From Pectinatus cerevisiiphilus (GTDB taxonomy: Bacteria > Bacillota > Negativicutes > Selenomonadales > Selenomonadaceae): a DNA stretch of 64,000 nt. The notes beneath the pieces were generated by a model that saw only the letters and a program-made list of their open reading frames with translations, ran no database searches and was not told the origin of the DNA. The position numbers were made by a program, and so were the translations under genes. Below are positions 61,259 to 64,000 of this stretch, piece after piece; position 1 is the stretch's first letter, and each line of letters starts with the position of its first letter. The stretch lies in contig NZ_SMAA01000003.1 in assembly GCF_004341685.1 (NCBI RefSeq), positions 124,001 to 188,000 of the forward strand, given 5' to 3'.

Positions 61259-63262
61259 TTACTTATTGTTAGATGTAAGATTATAATCGAATTTTGGTTT
61301 TGAGTTTACCGTTTTTTCTCCAGTACTATCTTTGCTTGCAGTACTACTTTTTTCATTGGATGTAGAGTTTACTGATTCGGGAGCCGTTAATTGTTCAGTA
61401 TTGAGCTCAGGCAGAGAACTATTGTTACTGCCATCATTACCAGTATCATTATCTTCACTAAGCCCGCCGGTTTCCATAAGTTCTTTTAGCTGAGCTGCGG
61501 ATAAAGTTTCATGTTCAATGAGTTTTGCTGCTAACAAGTGTAGTTTATCAATATTTTCGATAATCAATGTACGGCATTCTTCGTATGCTTCTTCAATATA
61601 ACGACGTACTTCTTTATCAATTTCGCAGGCAATTTCTTCACTGTAATTTCTCTGGTTATTGAAATCTCGGCCTAAGAATACCTGATGGTCATTACCTTCA
61701 CCAAAAGAAATTGGTCCCAATACATCACTCATCCCGTACTGCATAATCATGTCACGGACGATACGAGAAGCCTGTTTGATATCATTTTGCGCGCCTGTGC
61801 TGATTTCTTTTAAAATAACTTCTTCTGCTACACGGCCGCCTAAGGTTACTTTTAACTGATCAATCAATTCACTGCGTGTATGATAAGAACGATCTTCTTT
61901 TGGAAGGCTTAACGTGTACCCACCGGCTCGTCCACGTGGAATGATAGTGACTTTGTGCACAGGATCTGCATTTTTCAGAAGAAGACCTGCTAAAGCGTGA
62001 CCACCTTCATGATAAGCTGTTAACCGTTTATCTTTTTCACTGATCACTTTTGATTTCCTTTCAGGCCCGACCATGACTCTTTCAATGGATTCTTCCAGTT
62101 CAGTCATACCGATTGTCTTTTTATTGCGTCTTGCTGATAACAGTGCGCCTTCATTGATTAAATTACTCAAATCAGCGCCAGTAAATCCTGGTGTTTGTCT
62201 GGCTAAAATACCAAGATCTACATCTTTATCAACAGGTTTATTTTTAGCATGTACATTTAAAATAGCTGTTCTGCCCTTGATATCTGGGCGATCAACTACG
62301 ATTTGCCGATCGAAACGACCTGGGCGCAAAAGCGCTGGGTCAAGGATATCCGGACGATTGGTAGCTGCTATAATAATAATTCCTTCATTTGCAGCAAACC
62401 CATCCATTTCGACAAGCAACTGGTTTAATGTTTGTTCACGTTCATCATGGCCGCCGCCTAAACCCGCACCACGTTGCCGACCAACAGCATCTATTTCATC
62501 AATAAAAACTATACACGGTGCATTTTTCTTTGCTTGGTCAAATAAATCACGTACACGTGACGCGCCAACGCCTACAAACATTTCCACAAAATCTGAACCA
62601 CTTATAGTAAAGAAGGGAACTCCTGATTCTCCTGCTACTGCCTTTGCCAAAAGAGTTTTCCCTGTTCCTGGAGGGCCGAACAGAAGAACGCCCTTTGGAA
62701 TACGGGCACCTAGGTCATTAAATTTCTTGGGGTGTTTAAGGAATTCAACAACTTCTTCCAATTCTTGTTTTGCCTCATCGGCTCCGGCCACATCTTCAAA
62801 AGTGACCTTTACCTTATTGGTATTCATCTTTGCACGACTTTTACCGAATGACATGACACGGTTGCCACCACCCTGCGTTTGCTGCATGATGAAGAACCAC
62901 ACACCAATAAGCAACAGAATAGGCAGAATTGATGTAAAAATACTCGTCCATAAAGGTGGATCTGGGGGATTTTCAGCCTTTATGTCCACACCGTTAGCCT
63001 GTAACTTGGCTAGAAGTGAGGTGTCATCGTTCGGATAAGTCGGAACAATGGTAGTAAATTCCGTTCCATCGGCTAATGTGCCGCTTATGGTATTATCAAT
63101 GATAGTTACCTTTGAAATATTTTTTGCATCTACTTGTTGCAGAAATGCAGTGTAATTAATTTCTGGTTTTTTAGACGAATTATTATAAAAATGATCTATT
63201 AACGAAACTGCTATCAGTATGATTAATACATAAAAGCCGGCATTTCGTAGAAATTTATTCAA
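61259..63262 (-). CDS. ftsH: ATP-dependent zinc metalloprotease FtsH
   Basis: FtsH is the membrane-bound AAA+ protease for misfolded and regulatory proteins. The 667-residue product has two membrane segments (about residues 8-24 and 105-127), Walker A GPPGTGKT (196-203), Walker [12 protein letters not shown], the second region of homology [19 protein letters not shown], and the zinc site HEGGH (418-422). The C-terminal tail (about 600-667) is acidic and Asn/Ser-rich. The start is TTG 63262, 8 nt after AAGGAGG. Confidence 0.97.
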   Translation of the reverse strand: MNKFLRNAGFYVLIILIAVSLIDHFYNNSSKKPEINYTAFLQQVDAKNISKVTIIDNTISGTLADGTEFTTIVPTYPNDDTSLLAKLQANGVDIKAENPPDPPLWTSIFTSILPILLLIGVWFFIMQQTQGGGNRVMSFGKSRAKMNTNKVKVTFEDVAGADEAKQELEEVVEFLKHPKKFNDLGARIPKGVLLFGPPGTGKTLLAKAVAGESGVPFFTISGSDFVEMFVGVGASRVRDLFDQAKKNAPCIVFIDEIDAVGRQRGAGLGGGHDEREQTLNQLLVEMDGFAANEGIIIIAATNRPDILDPALLRPGRFDRQIVVDRPDIKGRTAILNVHAKNKPVDKDVDLGILARQTPGFTGADLSNLINEGALLSARRNKKTIGMTELEESIERVMVGPERKSKVISEKDKRLTAYHEGGHALAGLLLKNADPVHKVTIIPRGRAGGYTLSLPKEDRSYHTRSELIDQLKVTLGGRVAEEVILKEISTGAQNDIKQASRIVRDMIMQYGMSDVLGPISFGEGNDHQVFLGRDFNNQRNYSEEIACEIDKEVRRYIEEAYEECRTLIIENIDKLHLLAAKLIEHETLSAAQLKELMETGGLSEDNDTGNDGSNNSSLPELNTEQLTAPESVNSTSNEKSSTASKDSTGEKTVNSKPKFDYNLTSNNK

Positions 63263-63299
63263 TATTTAATCCTCCTTAGTTATAGCCCTTTGTATGTAA

Positions 63300-63355
63300 A
63301 ACCTATGAGACAACATTATATCATCAAATATAAAATTTCTCAATTATCATAGGTT
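63300..63355 (-). promoter_or_regulatory. ftsH promoter flanked by an inverted repeat
   Basis: On the minus strand TTGAGA (63338-63343) and TATAAT (63315-63320) are 17 nt apart, with a predicted start near 63308. Exact 9-bp arms AACCTATGA (63300-63308) and TCATAGGTT (63347-63355) bracket the promoter, one just upstream of the -35 and the other at the start site. The distal arm overlaps the hpt stop. This gives ftsH its own transcription and looks like an operator pair; it is not a CIRCE element. Confidence 0.65.
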
Positions 63356-63890
63356 AAGCATATATCTCCTTCTTTAAAATACCAATGTATGGTAAATTAC
63401 GGTACGCACTAGCGTAATCAAGTCCATAACCAACTATAAATTCATCGGGAACATCGAAACCAATATAATCACCATAAATATCGGTTCTTCGCCCATCCGG
63501 TTTATTTAGCATAGCACACAGCTTAACGCTAGCAGCTTTTCTATGCTCAAAATTCTGCTTCAGATATTTTAAGGTAAGTCCTGAATCTATAATATCTTCG
63601 ACTATTATTACATGTTTATTCTCTATATCAGTGTCAATATCCTTCAATATTCTTACGGTTCCACTGGTTTTAGTGCTGGCACCATAGCTGGAGGCAGCCA
63701 TAAAATCAAATCTTACAGGAAGTTTTATTTCACGCATCAGATCAGCGAAAAAGACTATGGCGCCTTTTAGTATGCCTACAGTCACTATTTCCTTGCCGGC
63801 GTAATCGTCTGTAATTTGTTTTCCTAATTTAATAACACGATCGTGAATCTGTTCTTGCGTAAATAAAATTTTTTCTAAATCCTTATGCAT
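63354..63890 (-). CDS. hpt: Hypoxanthine phosphoribosyltransferase
   Basis: Hpt salvages hypoxanthine and guanine with PRPP. The 178-residue protein has VTVGILKGAIVFFADLMREI, the PRPP-binding motif IIVEDIIDSGLTL and the base-contact PDEFIVGYGLDYA segment. The ATG at 63890 follows AAAGGCGGC. The tilS-hpt-ftsH order is common in Firmicutes; tilS is not identifiable in the remaining 110 nt of the window. Confidence 0.96.
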   Translation of the reverse strand: MHKDLEKILFTQEQIHDRVIKLGKQITDDYAGKEIVTVGILKGAIVFFADLMREIKLPVRFDFMAASSYGASTKTSGTVRILKDIDTDIENKHVIIVEDIIDSGLTLKYLKQNFEHRKAASVKLCAMLNKPDGRRTDIYGDYIGFDVPDEFIVGYGLDYASAYRNLPYIGILKKEIYA

Positions 63891-63927
63891 AAAAGGAGCC
63901 GCCTTTCATTTTGAGAAGTTATTATAG

Positions 63928-63945
63928 TTTTACCCAACGGTAAAA
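63928..63945. promoter_or_regulatory. Small inverted repeat upstream of hpt
   Basis: TTTTACC (63928-63934) and GGTAAAA (63939-63945) are exact 7-bp arms around CAAC, 38 nt before the hpt start. On the minus strand a TATAAT-like CTATAATAA follows immediately, so the repeat would overlap a promoter spacer. A candidate operator; no -35 of quality is seen. Confidence 0.35.
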
Positions 63946-64000
63946 TGTTCTTTATGTTTAATCCTTGCAGACTATTATATAGAACATAAACCAATGGATA

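Noticed and set aside
62073-63038. A 321-codon open frame on the plus strand opposite ftsH
   Set aside because: It is the antisense shadow of strongly conserved ftsH sequence, is rich in Ser, Pro and Arg, and has no ribosome site.
63300-63355. CIRCE (HrcA) operator at ftsH
   Set aside because: The arms AACCTATGA/TCATAGGTT and the 38-nt spacing differ from the CIRCE consensus TTAGCACTC-N9-GAGTGCTAA.
63891-64000. Possible 3' end of tilS upstream of hpt on the minus strand
   Set aside because: One minus-strand frame stays open for about 40 codons, but its sequence does not resemble the TilS C-terminus, so I did not call a gene.
1-64000. CRISPR arrays, tRNA or rRNA genes, insertion sequences
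   Set aside because: No regularly spaced repeats, no cloverleaf with conserved TTCGA arm, no rRNA-like stretches and no transposase reading frames were found by reading.

Overview
The window is chromosomal DNA of a low-GC, flagellated, anaerobic bacterium, most likely a member of the Negativicutes (Selenomonadaceae; Pectinatus or Propionispira would fit, but this is inference from gene content, not a match). The evidence is a combination of Firmicutes-type features (a single giant fla/che operon in Bacillus-like order, FliY, CheC/CheD, FapA, a SwrB-like DUF6115 protein, sigma-28 inside the operon, many TTG starts behind strong AGGAGG sites) with an outer-membrane feature (a family 9 heptosyltransferase-type enzyme) and an anaerobe's single-chain pyruvate:ferredoxin oxidoreductase. 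No tRNA, rRNA, CRISPR array, IS element or prophage was seen.

Region 1 (1 to about 33.25 kb, all on the + strand) is the flagellar and chemotaxis operon: flgC (3' end), fliE, fliF, fliG, fliH, fliI, fliJ, a lytic transglycosylase, an MgtE-N/YlxF-like protein, fliK, flgD, a small flagellar operon protein, flgE, flbD, fliL, fliM, fliY, cheY, fliO, fliP, fliQ, fliR, flhB, flhA, flhF, flhG, a PilZ protein, a damaged cheB, cheA, cheW, cheC, cheD, a small membrane protein, fliA (sigma-28), fapA, a small hydrophilic protein and a DUF6115 protein. Genes are tightly packed and often overlap. Together they encode the rod/hook parts, C-ring, export gate and ATPase, placement GTPase/ATPase, and a B. subtilis-type adaptation pathway. 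Three departures stand out: fliJ has no ATG/GTG/TTG start and appears to begin at ATT; the cheB receiver domain is broken while its methylesterase domain is intact; and the hook protein carries a diverged tandem duplication of about 140 residues.

Region 2 (33.3 to 43.5 kb, + strand) is a housekeeping run: rluB, a BaiN-type flavoprotein, aroA, cmk, plsC, ispH, an S1-domain protein, then after a terminator a DUF512 iron-sulfur protein, der and plsY. It ends at a 26-nt palindrome facing the convergent genes.

Region 3 (43.5 to 59.6 kb, nearly all - strand) holds an MFS transporter, a glycosyltransferase, the UPF0173-miaA-hfq cluster, divergent thiN with a foldable leader, an M18 aminopeptidase, a DUF711 plus ACT-domain pair closed by a 50-nt perfect palindrome, pyruvate:ferredoxin oxidoreductase, two overlapping radical SAM genes and a PLD-type lipoprotein.

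Region 4 (59.6 to 64 kb) has a 525-nt AT-rich gap, a stand-alone LysR regulator, back-to-back terminators, ftsH with a near-consensus promoter set inside an inverted repeat, and hpt.
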